This document shows positions 1-8,381 of a DNA stretch of 64,000 nt, in pieces. Both the position numbers and the translations under genes were made by a program. Under the pieces are notes generated by a model. It had not been told where the DNA came from. It saw only the letters and a list, made by a program, of their open reading frames with translations, and did not search any database. This DNA comes from Marisediminicola sp040546025 (GTDB taxonomy: Bacteria > Actinomycetota > Actinomycetes > Actinomycetales > Microbacteriaceae). The stretch spans positions 197,808 through 261,807 of the forward strand of contig NZ_JBEPNA010000003.1 in NCBI RefSeq assembly GCF_040546025.1. The letters run 5' to 3'. The first letter of the stretch is position 1. Every line of letters begins with the position of its first letter.

Positions 1-2036
1 GCGGCGAGATCGCCTGCCGGATCATCCGCACGCTGCGGAGCCTCGGCATCCGCTCCGTCGCGGTCTACAGCGATGCGGACCGCGGCGCCCGGCACGTGCT
101 CGAGGCCGATCTCGCCGTGCGGATCGGTCCGGCGGCTGCCGCCGACAGCTACCTGAGCGTCGCCGCGATCGTTGACGCGGCGACCCGCGCCGGCGCCCAG
201 GCGATCCACCCCGGCTACGGGTTCCTCTCCGAGAATGCCGCACTCGCCACCGCCTGCGCGGAGGCGGGCATGGTCTTCATCGGGCCGGGCGCGCGTGCGC
301 TCGACATCATGGGCGACAAGATCCGGTCGAAGCTCCACGTGTCCGGGCGCGGCGTGCCCGTGATCCCCGGCACCGACGAGCCGGCGATGGACGACGATGC
401 CCTCGCCGCCGCGGCCGAGCGCACCGGGTACCCGCTGCTGATCAAGCCCAGCGCGGGGGGAGGAGGGAAGGGGATGCAGGTCGTCCGCACTCCCGCCGAG
501 CTGCCCGCCGGCCTCGCCGCTGCCCGACGCATCGCCCGCGCGGCGTTCGGCGACGACACGCTGCTGCTCGAACGTCTCATCGACCGGCCGCGGCACATCG
601 AGGTGCAGGTGCTCGCCGACCGCCACGGCACCGTCGTGCACCTCGCCGAGCGGGAGTGCTCGCTGCAGCGACGGCACCAAAAGGTCATCGAGGAGGCTCC
701 ATCGCCCCTGCTCGACGACCTCACGCGCGCGCGGATCGGCGAGGCGGCCTGCGAGGTGGCGCGCAGCGTGGGGTACGTCGGTGCCGGCACGGTCGAGTTC
801 CTCGTGTCGGCGCAGCGACCGGACGAGTTCTTCTTCATGGAGATGAACGCCCGGCTGCAGGTCGAGCATCCCGTCACCGAGATGGTCACCGGGATCGACC
901 TCGTCGAGTGGCAGGTGCGCATCGCCGCGGGCGAGCCGCTCACACTCCGCCAGGATGCGATCGCGCTCCGCGGGCATGCGATCGAGGCGCGGGTCTACGC
1001 CGAGGACCCCGAGCACGGCTTCCTTCCCGGCACCGGACGCGTTCTCGCCCTCACCGAACCTGCGCTTCCCGGCATCCGGATCGACAGCTCGCTGCGCGTC
1101 GGCGGCGCGATCACAGCCGACTACGACCCCATGCTCGCCAAGGTCATCGCCTGGGGACACGACCGCGGCGAGGCGATCGCCCGTCTCGACACGGCGCTGC
1201 GCCACACCACGCTGCTCGGTGTGCAGAGCAACATCGAATACCTGCGGCTGCTGCTGGCCGACCCGGCCGTGCTCGCGGGCGACCTCGACACGTCGCTCAT
1301 CGAGCGGGTGCTTCCCTTTCTCGCCTTCGAGAAGCCGGATGCCGCCGCGCTCGCCGCCGCCGCCCTGCTCCTGCATGCCGAACGTGAGCGGAGTGCCGAC
1401 ACGGTATGGTCGGCGCCGAGCGGCTGGCGGCTCGGCGCCGCGAAGCCCACCCGCTACCTGTTCCGCGTTCCCGGGTCCGGCGACGTCGACGTGCTCGTGA
1501 CGGGGACGACGGATGCCGCGGTCGTGGTCGTGGCCGGAGGCCCACTCGCCGCGAGCCTGGTCGAGACCGCCGCGAACTCGTTCCTCGTCACCGTCGACGG
1601 CACCGCGAGCCGCGTGGCCATGGCGCGCGACGGCCAGGAGCTCTGGATCGCCCGGGACGGCACGTGCTGGCGCTGGGGAGCCCTCGACCGCCGCGACGAG
1701 CTCGCCGCGGCGCTCGCCGACCGCGACCGCAGCGTCGGCCCGGTCAGCCCCGAAGTGCGCTCGCCCATGCCCGGCACCGTGGTCGCGGTGCATGCCGCGA
1801 CCGGTCAAAACGTCACGGCCGGGCAGAGGCTCGTCACCGTGGAGGCGATGAAGATGGAGCACACCCTTCTCGCCCCCATCGACGGCTCGGTCACGATCGC
1901 CGTGGCCGAGGGCGACCTCGTGCGACTCGACGCGGTCGTCGCAACCGTCGCGCCCCCCGAGATTCCCGCATCCACCACCGAACCCGCGGCCGGTCCACAA
2001 GACCCCGCGGCCATGCACAGCAAGGAGACAGCATGA
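1..2036 (+). CDS. Acyl-CoA carboxylase biotin-carboxylase/BCCP subunit (5' end outside window)
   Basis: The reading frame is open from base 3, and its first codons already encode the biotin carboxylase N-terminus (GEIACRIIRTL), so only the first few residues lie upstream of the window. An ATP-grasp domain with the glycine-rich loop KPSAGGGGKGM (about 447-480) is followed by a biotin carboxylase C-terminal domain. A biotinyl domain at the end carries the motif EAMKMEH, with the biotinylated Lys codon at 1851-1853. The subunit carboxylates biotin using ATP and bicarbonate for a separate carboxyltransferase, which probably lies upstream. Its neighbours suggest 3-methylcrotonyl-CoA carboxylase, but the acyl-CoA substrate cannot be read from this subunit. 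Its TGA overlaps the next ATG. Confidence 0.93.
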   Translation, partial: GEIACRIIRTLRSLGIRSVAVYSDADRGARHVLEADLAVRIGPAAAADSYLSVAAIVDAATRAGAQAIHPGYGFLSENAALATACAEAGMVFIGPGARALDIMGDKIRSKLHVSGRGVPVIPGTDEPAMDDDALAAAAERTGYPLLIKPSAGGGGKGMQVVRTPAELPAGLAAARRIARAAFGDDTLLLERLIDRPRHIEVQVLADRHGTVVHLAERECSLQRRHQKVIEEAPSPLLDDLTRARIGEAACEVARSVGYVGAGTVEFLVSAQRPDEFFFMEMNARLQVEHPVTEMVTGIDLVEWQVRIAAGEPLTLRQDAIALRGHAIEARVYAEDPEHGFLPGTGRVLALTEPALPGIRIDSSLRVGGAITADYDPMLAKVIAWGHDRGEAIARLDTALRHTTLLGVQSNIEYLRLLLADPAVLAGDLDTSLIERVLPFLAFEKPDAAALAAAALLLHAERERSADTVWSAPSGWRLGAAKPTRYLFRVPGSGDVDVLVTGTTDAAVVVVAGGPLAASLVETAANSFLVTVDGTASRVAMARDGQELWIARDGTCWRWGALDRRDELAAALADRDRSVGPVSPEVRSPMPGTVVAVHAATGQNVTAGQRLVTVEAMKMEHTLLAPIDGSVTIAVAEGDLVRLDAVVATVAPPEIPASTTEPAAGPQDPAAMHSKETA

Positions 2037-3199
2037 GCTACGAACTCACCGCCGAGCACACGGCACTTCAGGCCTCGGTGCGCGACTTCGCCGACACCGT
2101 CGTCGCGCCGGCCGCATACAAGTACGACACGAAACGCGAGCTGCCGTACGAGATCATCGCTCAGATGGGCGAGATGGGACTTTTCGGGCTTCCGCTGCCC
2201 GTGGAATACGGTGGGCAGGGCAAGGACTACCTTTCGCTGTGCCTCGCCGTCGAGGAGCTCGCGCGCGCCGACCAGAGCATCGCGGTCACCCTCGAGGCGG
2301 GCGTCGGCCTCGGCGTCATGCCGCTGTTCCGCAGCGGCACCGACGCGCAGAAGGCAGAGTGGCTGCCCCGGCTGGCCAGCGGCGAGGCGCTCGCCGCCTT
2401 CGGGCTGACCGAGGCCGACGCGGGGTCGGATGCCGCGGGCACGAAGACGACCGCGGTGCTCGAGAACGGCGAGTGGGTCATCAACGGAAGCAAGCAGTTC
2501 ATCACCAACTCGGGCACGAGGATCACGCGGCTCGTGACGATCACGGCGGTGACGGGGGAGTCGGAGCGCGCCGACGGCTCCATCAAGAAGGAGCTCTCGG
2601 CGATCCTCGTGCCGACGCCGATCGAGGGGCTCACCGTCGAGCCCGCCTACGACAAGGTCGGCTGGCACACCTCCGACACGCATCCGCTGACGCTCAGGAA
2701 CGTGCGCGTGCCGGAGGCGAACCTGCTCGGCGAACGGGGCCGCGGCTTCGCCAACTTCGTCGAGACCCTCGACGAGGGCCGCATCGCCTTTGCCGCGCTG
2801 TGCACGGGCGCCGCCCAGGGCTGCCTCGAGGAGTCGCTGAGCTACGCCGGCAGCCGCAACGTCTTCGGCCGGCCGATCGGCTCGAACCAGCACATCGCGT
2901 TCAAGCTCGCCCGCATGCAGGCGCGGGTGTACACCGCGCGGCTCGCCTACTACGACGCCGTAGCCCGGATGATGCGCGGCGAGCCGTTCAAGATGCAGGC
3001 CTCGATCGCCAAGATGGTCGGCAGCGAGGCCGCGATGGACAACGCGAGAGACGCGACCCAGATCTTCGGCGGCTACGGGTTCATGAACGAGAACCCCGTC
3101 GCGCGCCACTACCGGGATTCCAAGGTGCTCGAGCTCGGGGAGGGCACGACAGAGGTGCAGCTCATGGTCATCTCCCGCGCCATCGGGTTCCCGGGCTAG
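2033..3199 (+). CDS. Acyl-CoA dehydrogenase (FadE19/branched-chain type)
   Basis: This 388-residue flavoprotein has the full acyl-CoA dehydrogenase fold. It shows an N-terminal helical domain, the FAD-binding segment around AFGLTEADAGSDA, and the C-terminal motif IFGGYGFMNENPVARHYRD. The next stretch, LGEGTTEVQ, has Glu at the catalytic-base position used by short and branched short-chain dehydrogenases. True isovaleryl-CoA dehydrogenases usually place this base elsewhere, so the substrate may be a branched C4-C5 acyl-CoA rather than strictly isovaleryl-CoA. The start ATG overlaps the stop of the biotin carboxylase gene (ATGA), showing translational coupling. Confidence 0.92.
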   Translation: MSYELTAEHTALQASVRDFADTVVAPAAYKYDTKRELPYEIIAQMGEMGLFGLPLPVEYGGQGKDYLSLCLAVEELARADQSIAVTLEAGVGLGVMPLFRSGTDAQKAEWLPRLASGEALAAFGLTEADAGSDAAGTKTTAVLENGEWVINGSKQFITNSGTRITRLVTITAVTGESERADGSIKKELSAILVPTPIEGLTVEPAYDKVGWHTSDTHPLTLRNVRVPEANLLGERGRGFANFVETLDEGRIAFAALCTGAAQGCLEESLSYAGSRNVFGRPIGSNQHIAFKLARMQARVYTARLAYYDAVARMMRGEPFKMQASIAKMVGSEAAMDNARDATQIFGGYGFMNENPVARHYRDSKVLELGEGTTEVQLMVISRAIGFPG

Positions 3200-3225
3200 A
3201 GTCCAGACGAGCGAGGGAGCAGCGG

Positions 3226-3708
3226 ATGCCGGAACGCGAGCGAATTGAGCAGCGGGGCCTCTTCTTCGAGGAGTTCGACCTCGGGGCGATCTACCTGCAC
3301 CGCCCCGGGCGCACCGTCACCGAGGCCGACAACGTGTTGTTCTCGACCATGACGATGAACCAGCAGGCATTGCATCTGGATGCGGCGTTCGCGGCTGAGC
3401 AGCCGTTCGGCCAGCGACTCGTGAACTCGATGTTCACGCTCGCGACGATTGTCGGCAGCTCGGTGGCCCAGCTCACTCAGGGCACCATCGTGGCGAACCT
3501 CGGCTTCGAGAAGGTGGAATTCCCGCATCCGCTGTTCCACGGCGACACGCTCTACTCCGAGACCATCGTCACGGCCAAACGGCTCTCCGGGTCGAGGCCG
3601 GGGCAGGGCATCGTCAGGCTCGAGCACACCGGACGCAACCAGTCCGGCGTGGTCGTCGCGACGGCCGTGCGGTCCACGCTCGTCTGGTGCGAGGGTGCGC
3701 GGCCATGA
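3226..3708 (+). CDS. MaoC-like hot-dog fold (de)hydratase
   Basis: This is a 160-residue single hot-dog domain protein of the MaoC group. The stretch aligned with the hydratase active site reads NQQALHLD around residues 43-50. The His is kept, but the usual catalytic Asp (D-x-N-P-x-H-x-D) is Asn. The ATG at 3226 follows a purine-rich GAGGGAG at about 3213-3219. The same order (carboxylase, dehydrogenase, MaoC, CitE) is known from the Mycobacterium tuberculosis Rv2502c-Rv2498c operon. By analogy it may hydrate an unsaturated branched dicarboxyl-CoA, but the substrate is inferred only. The gene downstream overlaps by 4 nt. Confidence 0.85.
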   Translation: MPERERIEQRGLFFEEFDLGAIYLHRPGRTVTEADNVLFSTMTMNQQALHLDAAFAAEQPFGQRLVNSMFTLATIVGSSVAQLTQGTIVANLGFEKVEFPHPLFHGDTLYSETIVTAKRLSGSRPGQGIVRLEHTGRNQSGVVVATAVRSTLVWCEGARP

Positions 3709-4514
3709 CCTTTGTGCTCGGGCCCGCGCTGCTGTTCTGCCCGGCAGACCGGCCCGACCGGTACGCCAAGGCGGCGGATCGCGCGGATGCCGTGATCCTC
3801 GACCTCGAGGACTCCGTCGCCCCCGAGCGCCGCGCCGCCGCGCGTGAGGCGCTGTTGGCGCATCCGCTCGATCCCGCGCGCACGGTCGTTCGGATCAACG
3901 CCGCGCAGTCGACCGACTTCCGCGCCGATCTCGCCGCGGTCCGGCGCAGCGGATACCGCACCGTGATGCTGCCCAAGGTCGCCGGCGTGCGGGACCTCGC
4001 CGGTTTCGGATCGCTCGAGATCATCGCGCTGTGCGAGACCGCCTCCGGAATCGTCGCCGCGAACCGGATAGCCGGGCACCCGAATGTCGTCGCGCTGATG
4101 TGGGGAGCGGAAGACCTCGTCGCCTCCCTCGGGGGCACCTCGAGCAGGTTCGCCGACGGCCGCTACCGGCAGGTCGCCCGCCATGCCCGCTCGGCGGTCC
4201 TGCTCGCCGCGGGCGCCGCTGGCCGGGCCGCGATCGACGCCGTACACCTCGATATTGCCGACGTCGACGGACTCGGGGCCGAGGCGGAGGATGCCGCCGC
4301 GAGCGGCTTCGCGGCCGTCGCGTGCATCCATCCCGGACAGGTGTCCACGATCCGGGCCGCGTTCCGCCCGAGCGAGCACGAGGTCGCCGCCGCGCGAGAG
4401 ATGATCGCCGCGGCCGATGGCGGCGTGTTCCGGTTCCGCGGCCGGATGATCGACGGGCCGGTGCTCGCCCAGGCCGCCGAGGTCGTCCGACGCGCTGGCG
4501 ATCCCGCGAGGTGA
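3705..4514 (+). CDS. HpcH/HpaI aldolase / citrate lyase beta-like protein (CitE family)
   Basis: This 269-residue TIM-barrel lyase is of the CitE/malyl-CoA lyase type. The N-terminus LFCPADRPDRYAKA binds the CoA/phosphate end. Metal ligands are visible as Glu in ALCETASG and Asp in GAEDL, with DLEDSVAP near residue 33. The ATG at 3705 overlaps the MaoC stop (ATGA); an ATG 18 nt upstream in frame is less likely because the overlap fits operon style. Its M. tuberculosis counterpart by position, Rv2498c, cleaves beta-hydroxyacyl-CoAs in leucine and itaconate breakdown, so I infer a similar final cleavage step. No citrate lyase alpha or gamma subunit is nearby. Confidence 0.88.
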   Translation: MTFVLGPALLFCPADRPDRYAKAADRADAVILDLEDSVAPERRAAAREALLAHPLDPARTVVRINAAQSTDFRADLAAVRRSGYRTVMLPKVAGVRDLAGFGSLEIIALCETASGIVAANRIAGHPNVVALMWGAEDLVASLGGTSSRFADGRYRQVARHARSAVLLAAGAAGRAAIDAVHLDIADVDGLGAEAEDAAASGFAAVACIHPGQVSTIRAAFRPSEHEVAAAREMIAAADGGVFRFRGRMIDGPVLAQAAEVVRRAGDPAR

Positions 4515-4665
4515 CCGGCGTGGTCACGGGCGCACGGCGGAGTTCCCCTGGCTTGCCGAATTCACGGCGAACTCTGCAATCCACCGGCGTGTCGCGACAT
4601 TCAAGCTTCGGTTGACGGTAAGACTCGGAATCGTGCACACAGAGGGTGCAGAGGAGGGGTCGGGG

Positions 4666-4842
4666 ATGGCGCGACATCGGTTCAACAGGGGGCTCACCTT
4701 TTCGAGGGCGCGACATCGCGCTCCGGGACGGGCACAGCGTGTCGCCGAGCACGGATTGCATTCCGTGATCGTTGCCGTCGCAGCCGCCATGCTCGTCATG
4801 GCAATGGTGGGAAGCGATCCGGTGGCAAACGCCCGCACCTGA
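4666..4842 (+). CDS. Small putative membrane peptide (58 aa)
   Basis: I do not recognise the family. The short frame starts at an ATG preceded by the strong ribosome-binding sequence GAGGAGGGG (4651-4659), which is the main reason to call it a gene. The first half is basic (many Arg and His). The second half has one hydrophobic segment, VIVAVAAAMLVMAMVG, so it could be a single-pass membrane or exported peptide. A perfect bidirectional terminator hairpin follows 18 nt after the stop, which supports real transcription. A start 54 nt upstream (4612) is possible but lacks a ribosome-binding site. Confidence 0.5.
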   Translation: MARHRFNRGLTFSRARHRAPGRAQRVAEHGLHSVIVAVAAAMLVMAMVGSDPVANART

Positions 4843-4859
4843 TCTTCCCCCAACGCAGG

Positions 4860-4892
4860 AAATCGCCGCCCCTTATCGAGGGGCGGCGATTT
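4860..4892. terminator. Bidirectional intrinsic terminator
   Basis: A 13-bp perfect stem (arms AAATCGCCGCCCC at 4860-4872 and its complement at 4880-4892) with a 7-nt loop lies between two convergent genes. It has A residues on one side and TTTCGTTT on the other. It can stop transcription from the small membrane peptide gene and from the opposite PEBP gene. Confidence 0.85.
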
Positions 4893-4922
4893 CGTTTAAG
4901 GCGGCTTGGTGCGTCGGCAGCG

Positions 4923-5453
4923 CTACGCCGATGTCTCCGAGGTTGCGAAGAACTGCGCCCGGGCGAGGGCGTGCCCGAGGAAGTTGAAGCCGAGCACCGC
5001 GGGCGTGCTCGTGTCCTGCAGATCGAGGTGGTCCACATCGAGCGCCGTCAGAGTGAAGAAGTACCGGTGCGGACCGTGGCCGGCCGGGGGAGCGGCACCG
5101 AGGAATCGCGCCAGGCCCAGCTCGTTGGGGAGGGTGTGCGCGCTCTCGGGAAGCAGGTCGGCATCGGGGTTTCCGGCGTCGGTCGGCAGCTCGGTGAGGG
5201 TCGCCGGGAGGTTGTACACGGCCCAGTGCCAGAAGCCGCTGCCGGTCGGCGCGTCGGGGTCGTAGACGGTCAGCGCGAAACTCCCCGTGCCCTCCGGCGC
5301 CCCGCTCCAGCGCAGGGCCGGTGAGCGGTCCTGCCCGCCCGCGCCCGCGATGCCCGAGCGCGCCCAGTCCGGCAGCACGCCACCCGCATCGACGTCCGGG
5401 CTCTCCAAGGTGAAGCTCGGGATCTGGGGCAGATTCCAGTTGGGATCGTTCAT
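4923..5453 (-). CDS. YbhB/YbcL family Raf kinase inhibitor-like protein (PEBP)
   Basis: This 176-residue protein belongs to the phosphatidylethanolamine-binding protein superfamily. The family signatures are present: SPALRWSGAPEGT, then LTVYDPDAPTGSGFWHWAVYNLP, then the HRYFFTLTALD segment that lines the ligand pocket. There is no signal peptide, so it is probably cytosolic. Bacterial members bind small anionic ligands, but their roles are mostly unknown. It stands alone, convergent with the upstream small gene, and the ATG has AAAGG about 9 nt upstream. Confidence 0.9.
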   Translation of the reverse strand: MNDPNWNLPQIPSFTLESPDVDAGGVLPDWARSGIAGAGGQDRSPALRWSGAPEGTGSFALTVYDPDAPTGSGFWHWAVYNLPATLTELPTDAGNPDADLLPESAHTLPNELGLARFLGAAPPAGHGPHRYFFTLTALDVDHLDLQDTSTPAVLGFNFLGHALARAQFFATSETSA

Positions 5454-5594
5454 CGGCGTTCGCCTTTCAGTAGCGGGTGTTCCTGTCTACCACGCGCCCT
5501 CGGCGTGCGCTGGCGGTGCCGCACGGCGACGGTGTCAAGGCGTTGGGCCGGTCGGGCGGCGCTGCCTACCATGTGGTCAACCGAGGAGCGCAGC

Positions 5595-6554
5595 ATGAGG
5601 ATTCCCCCCGCCTCGAAGCACGAGGCCACCCGAGAGGCCACCGCCGTCGCGGCTGCCGATGTGACGGGATCGTTCCCGATGGCGATCGATGGAAGCGCTT
5701 TCGGCTGGACGGCGGGTGCCGATGAGGCAGCCGGGGTTCTCGCCCGGTTCGCGGATGCCGGGGGCCGACTCGTCTGCACCGCTGACCACTACGCCGGAGG
5801 ACGCAGCGAGGTGATGATCGGGCGCTGGCTCGGCACCCTGCGGGATCGGTCGAGCGTGATCGTCGCAACCAAGGTCGGCCGGCATCCCGACTCGCCCGGA
5901 CTCAGTGCTCGCGCGATCGTGCGGGCGACGGAGGCGTCGCTCTACCGCCTCGCGACCGACTACATCGACATCCTGTCGTTCGACGGTGAGCATCCGGAGA
6001 TGCCCATCGACGAGAGTCTCGAGGCTGTCGACATGCTGCGGCGTGCGGGCAAGGTGCGCCACCTCTCGGCATCCGGATACACCGGACGTCGCATCGCGCA
6101 GGTGCAGGGGTTCGCGGCCTCCGCCGCCTACCCCGTGTTCCGGACTGCCATCGCCGAGTACAACCTGCTGAAGCGGAATCCGTTCGAGCGGGACCTTGCG
6201 CCCACGTTGCTCAGGCTCGGAATCGGCGGGATCGCCAGGTTTCCGCTCGCGCACGGTCTGCTCGCGAGCGAGGAGCGCGGACGCCTGATCCATACCGAGG
6301 GCCGTGCGACCGAGGGCGCGATCGATCACGTCGGGCGGCACAGCGCGCGGGTGCGCGAAGCGGTGCGCCGGGTTGCGGAGGAACACGACGTGCCGCTGCG
6401 CTGCGTCGCCCTCGCGTGGGTGATGTGCCAGAGCGAGGTCTCCGCCGTGATGGTGCGAGCGAGTGACATCGACCAGCTCGACGGCCAACTCGCGGCACTG
6501 CGGGTGAGGCTCACTCGACACCAGCTGTCGACGCTCAACAGGGTCTCAGCGTGA
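5595..6554 (+). CDS. Aldo/keto reductase-like protein, catalytic tetrad partly lost
   Basis: This 319-residue protein has the aldo/keto reductase TIM barrel. Recognisable parts include ADHYAGGRSEVMIGRWL, VIVATKVG, DYIDILSFD and LRRAGKVRHLSASG. Aligned to the catalytic tetrad, Tyr (in TADHY) and Lys (in ATKVG) remain. The Asp of the usual DTAxxY is Cys (CTADHY), and the His that usually follows DYIDLYQ is Asp. The ATG at 5595 was chosen because GAGGAG lies 7 nt upstream; an earlier ATG lacks one. The stop overlaps the GTG of a second AKR-like gene, so the two form an operon. Oxidoreductase activity is doubtful. Confidence 0.82.
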   Translation: MRIPPASKHEATREATAVAAADVTGSFPMAIDGSAFGWTAGADEAAGVLARFADAGGRLVCTADHYAGGRSEVMIGRWLGTLRDRSSVIVATKVGRHPDSPGLSARAIVRATEASLYRLATDYIDILSFDGEHPEMPIDESLEAVDMLRRAGKVRHLSASGYTGRRIAQVQGFAASAAYPVFRTAIAEYNLLKRNPFERDLAPTLLRLGIGGIARFPLAHGLLASEERGRLIHTEGRATEGAIDHVGRHSARVREAVRRVAEEHDVPLRCVALAWVMCQSEVSAVMVRASDIDQLDGQLAALRVRLTRHQLSTLNRVSA

Positions 6555-7474
6555 GCGCGGAGCGGCCGACCGGTGGCAGCCGGTTGGTGGCGGTGGAGCA
6601 GAGTCCGGCGACCGGGCCGATTCCGCTTCGCCGTCGGAGGGTCGGCGGATCCGAGTTGCGAGTATTCCCCGTCGGCCTCAACGGATTCGGGTTCGAATCC
6701 ACCGTCGACACCGACGTCGCATTCGACATCCTTGACACCTACCGCGCGCTCGGCGGCAACTTCATCGGCACCGACGCCTCGAAGGAGGGCCGGAGCGAGG
6801 CCGTCGTCGGGCGTTGGTTGCGCTCGAGGGGGGCGCGATCGAGCGTTATCCTCGCCGCGACGGCGGCGTCGGGAGTCGACAGCCCCGGCCTGGGGCATGC
6901 GGCGATAGCGAGGGCGGTCGACCTCTCGCTCGGGCGTCTGCAGACCGACTACCTCGATCTCCTCCTGCTCGGCCCGCACGACGCCGCGGTGCCGTTCGAG
7001 GAGACGCTCCTCGCGGTCGATGGCCTCGTTCGCGCCGGCAAGGTGCGCTACGCGGGCGCGGTCGCGCACGACGCCAACCGGCTCGTCGAGGCTCGGGTGA
7101 TCGCGGCGATGCTCGGGGTCGCCCCGCTCGTGGCCGCCCAGTGCGACTACGGTCTCGCGAACCGGCACGGGTTCGAGGGTTCGGTTGCGAGCGTGATCGC
7201 CGACCAGGGGCTCGGGGTGCTGCCACGGGTGCCGTTCTCCGTGCCGACGTCGGCGCGCCGCCGCCGGAGGACTCTCGCGGCGCTCGACCGAATTGCCAGC
7301 GAACACCACGTGTCCCCCGCCACGATCGCGTTCGCCTGGCTTCTGTCCAGGCCCGGTGTCTGCGCGCCCATCGCGGCGGTCTCCACCGTGGAGCAGGTGC
7401 TCGATCTCGTTGCGTCGACGACCGTGCAGCTCACGCGGCATCAGGTTGCCGCGCTCGACCGCGCGTCGGAATAG
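6551..7474 (+). CDS. Aldo/keto reductase-like protein, catalytic tetrad absent
   Basis: This 307-residue AKR-fold protein is a diverged partner of the upstream gene (shared blocks GRSE-VG-RWL, SSVI, LVRAGKVRY, QLTRHQ). None of the four catalytic positions is conserved: Asp is Gly and Tyr is Lys (GTDASK in place of DTAxxY), Lys is Thr or Ala (LAATAAS), and His is Gly (DLLLLG). The fold may be kept for ligand binding or pairing. The GTG start overlaps the previous stop by 4 nt. A convergent TetR gene lies 43 bp downstream. This is a pseudoenzyme candidate, and I cannot name its role. Confidence 0.8.
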   Translation: MSAERPTGGSRLVAVEQSPATGPIPLRRRRVGGSELRVFPVGLNGFGFESTVDTDVAFDILDTYRALGGNFIGTDASKEGRSEAVVGRWLRSRGARSSVILAATAASGVDSPGLGHAAIARAVDLSLGRLQTDYLDLLLLGPHDAAVPFEETLLAVDGLVRAGKVRYAGAVAHDANRLVEARVIAAMLGVAPLVAAQCDYGLANRHGFEGSVASVIADQGLGVLPRVPFSVPTSARRRRRTLAALDRIASEHHVSPATIAFAWLLSRPGVCAPIAAVSTVEQVLDLVASTTVQLTRHQVAALDRASE

Positions 7475-7517
7475 GTGCCGCGGGTTGGCAGGGCTGGTTG
7501 GCAGGGCGGAAGGCCGG

Positions 7518-8126
7518 CTATGGCCCGGCCTCGGTCACAATGCGTGCGGACACCCTCTGCAGTGCGGCCGTAGCCGAGACGGGATCGCCCGCGTACGCTC
7601 CACTCATGGCGCCGTCGCGGGCGAGCATGAGCTCGTCGGCGGCGTCGCCAGGCATCGGATGCTTCGCGTCGCGCAGAAGCTCGGTGAGCCGGCCGGTGTA
7701 CCAGTCGCGATGGGAGGACACGATGTCCCGCACTGGGTGGCGCGGGTCGGCGAATTCCGCTGCGGCGTTGATGAACGCGCATCCGCGGAAGCCCGGCGCG
7801 TGGATCTCCGCCACGATCGCGTCGATCAATCCGAGGACGGCGTCCTCGGGGCGTCGCGCGGTCGTCACGATCGCGTCGAGTCGCTCCTCGGCGAGGCGGT
7901 GCTGGCCGCGGAGGTACTCGAGGATGAGCCGGTCCTTCGCGCCGTAGTGCTTATAGAAGGTCGCCTTCGTGACGGACGAGAAGCTGATGAGCTTGTCGAC
8001 GCCGACCGAATTGATTCCCTCTGCGTAGAAGAGCCGATTGGCGGTCTCCAGAATGCGCTGTTTGGCGCCGGGAGCGTGGAACTCCGGGGCACGCTGTGCG
8101 GTCGGATAAGAATCTACGACCGGCAC
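7518..8126 (-). CDS. TetR/AcrR family transcriptional regulator
   Basis: This 202-residue regulator has an N-terminal TetR helix-turn-helix: RILETANRLFYAEGINSVG, then the recognition-helix motif VTKATFYKHYGAKDRL around residues 50-66. The C-terminal ligand-binding domain is of the type annotated in many actinobacterial TetR proteins and has no recognisable ligand signature. The GTG start at 8126 has GGGAG upstream. Two perfect inverted repeats lie between it and the divergent M16 peptidase gene and are candidate operators. It may control itself, the peptidase gene, or the AKR pair with which it converges. Confidence 0.92.
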   Translation of the reverse strand: MPVVDSYPTAQRAPEFHAPGAKQRILETANRLFYAEGINSVGVDKLISFSSVTKATFYKHYGAKDRLILEYLRGQHRLAEERLDAIVTTARRPEDAVLGLIDAIVAEIHAPGFRGCAFINAAAEFADPRHPVRDIVSSHRDWYTGRLTELLRDAKHPMPGDAADELMLARDGAMSGAYAGDPVSATAALQRVSARIVTEAGP

Positions 8127-8151
8127 AGCGTGGCTCCCTCGGGCTAGATGT

Positions 8152-8167
8152 CCTCAAGTCCTTGAGG
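8152..8167. promoter_or_regulatory. Inverted repeat, candidate operator 1 of the TetR regulator
   Basis: The perfect 7-bp arms CCTCAAG and CTTGAGG are separated by 2 nt and lie 25 nt upstream of the TetR start codon. The position and size fit an autoregulatory TetR operator. Binding is inferred, not shown. Confidence 0.5.
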
Positions 8168-8285
8168 CAGCGTACCGGACGGGGGGATCCGGCTGTGGTG
8201 CGCTGAGAATTCAGGTTTCTCAGCTTGGTGCGTTCGCCCCACCGTCGGGTCGGTGGCACATCTGAAACAGTATCAGAACACAAGG

Positions 8286-8299
8286 ACAGACAAGTCTGT
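8286..8299. promoter_or_regulatory. Inverted repeat, candidate operator 2 in the TetR-M16 intergenic region
   Basis: The perfect palindrome ACAGAC-AA-GTCTGT is nested inside outer arms AGGACA (8283-8288) and TGTCCT (8301-8306). ACAGAC/GTCTGT half-sites are common in TetR operators. It lies about 90 nt before the M16 peptidase start. Confidence 0.5.
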
Positions 8300-8375
8300 T
8301 TGTCCTCTAAAAGTTGCGGAATCCTGTCCCCAGTTCGAGGGGCACGGCGCAGTGAGGGCTGCGCCGAACCTCACG

Positions 8376-8381
8376 TAGGCT
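8376..8381 (+). promoter_or_regulatory. -10-like hexamer TAGGCT, predicted leaderless start for the M16 gene
   Basis: TAGGCT ends 8 nt before the ATG at 8390, and no ribosome-binding site precedes that ATG. No clear -35 is seen. Confidence 0.45.
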
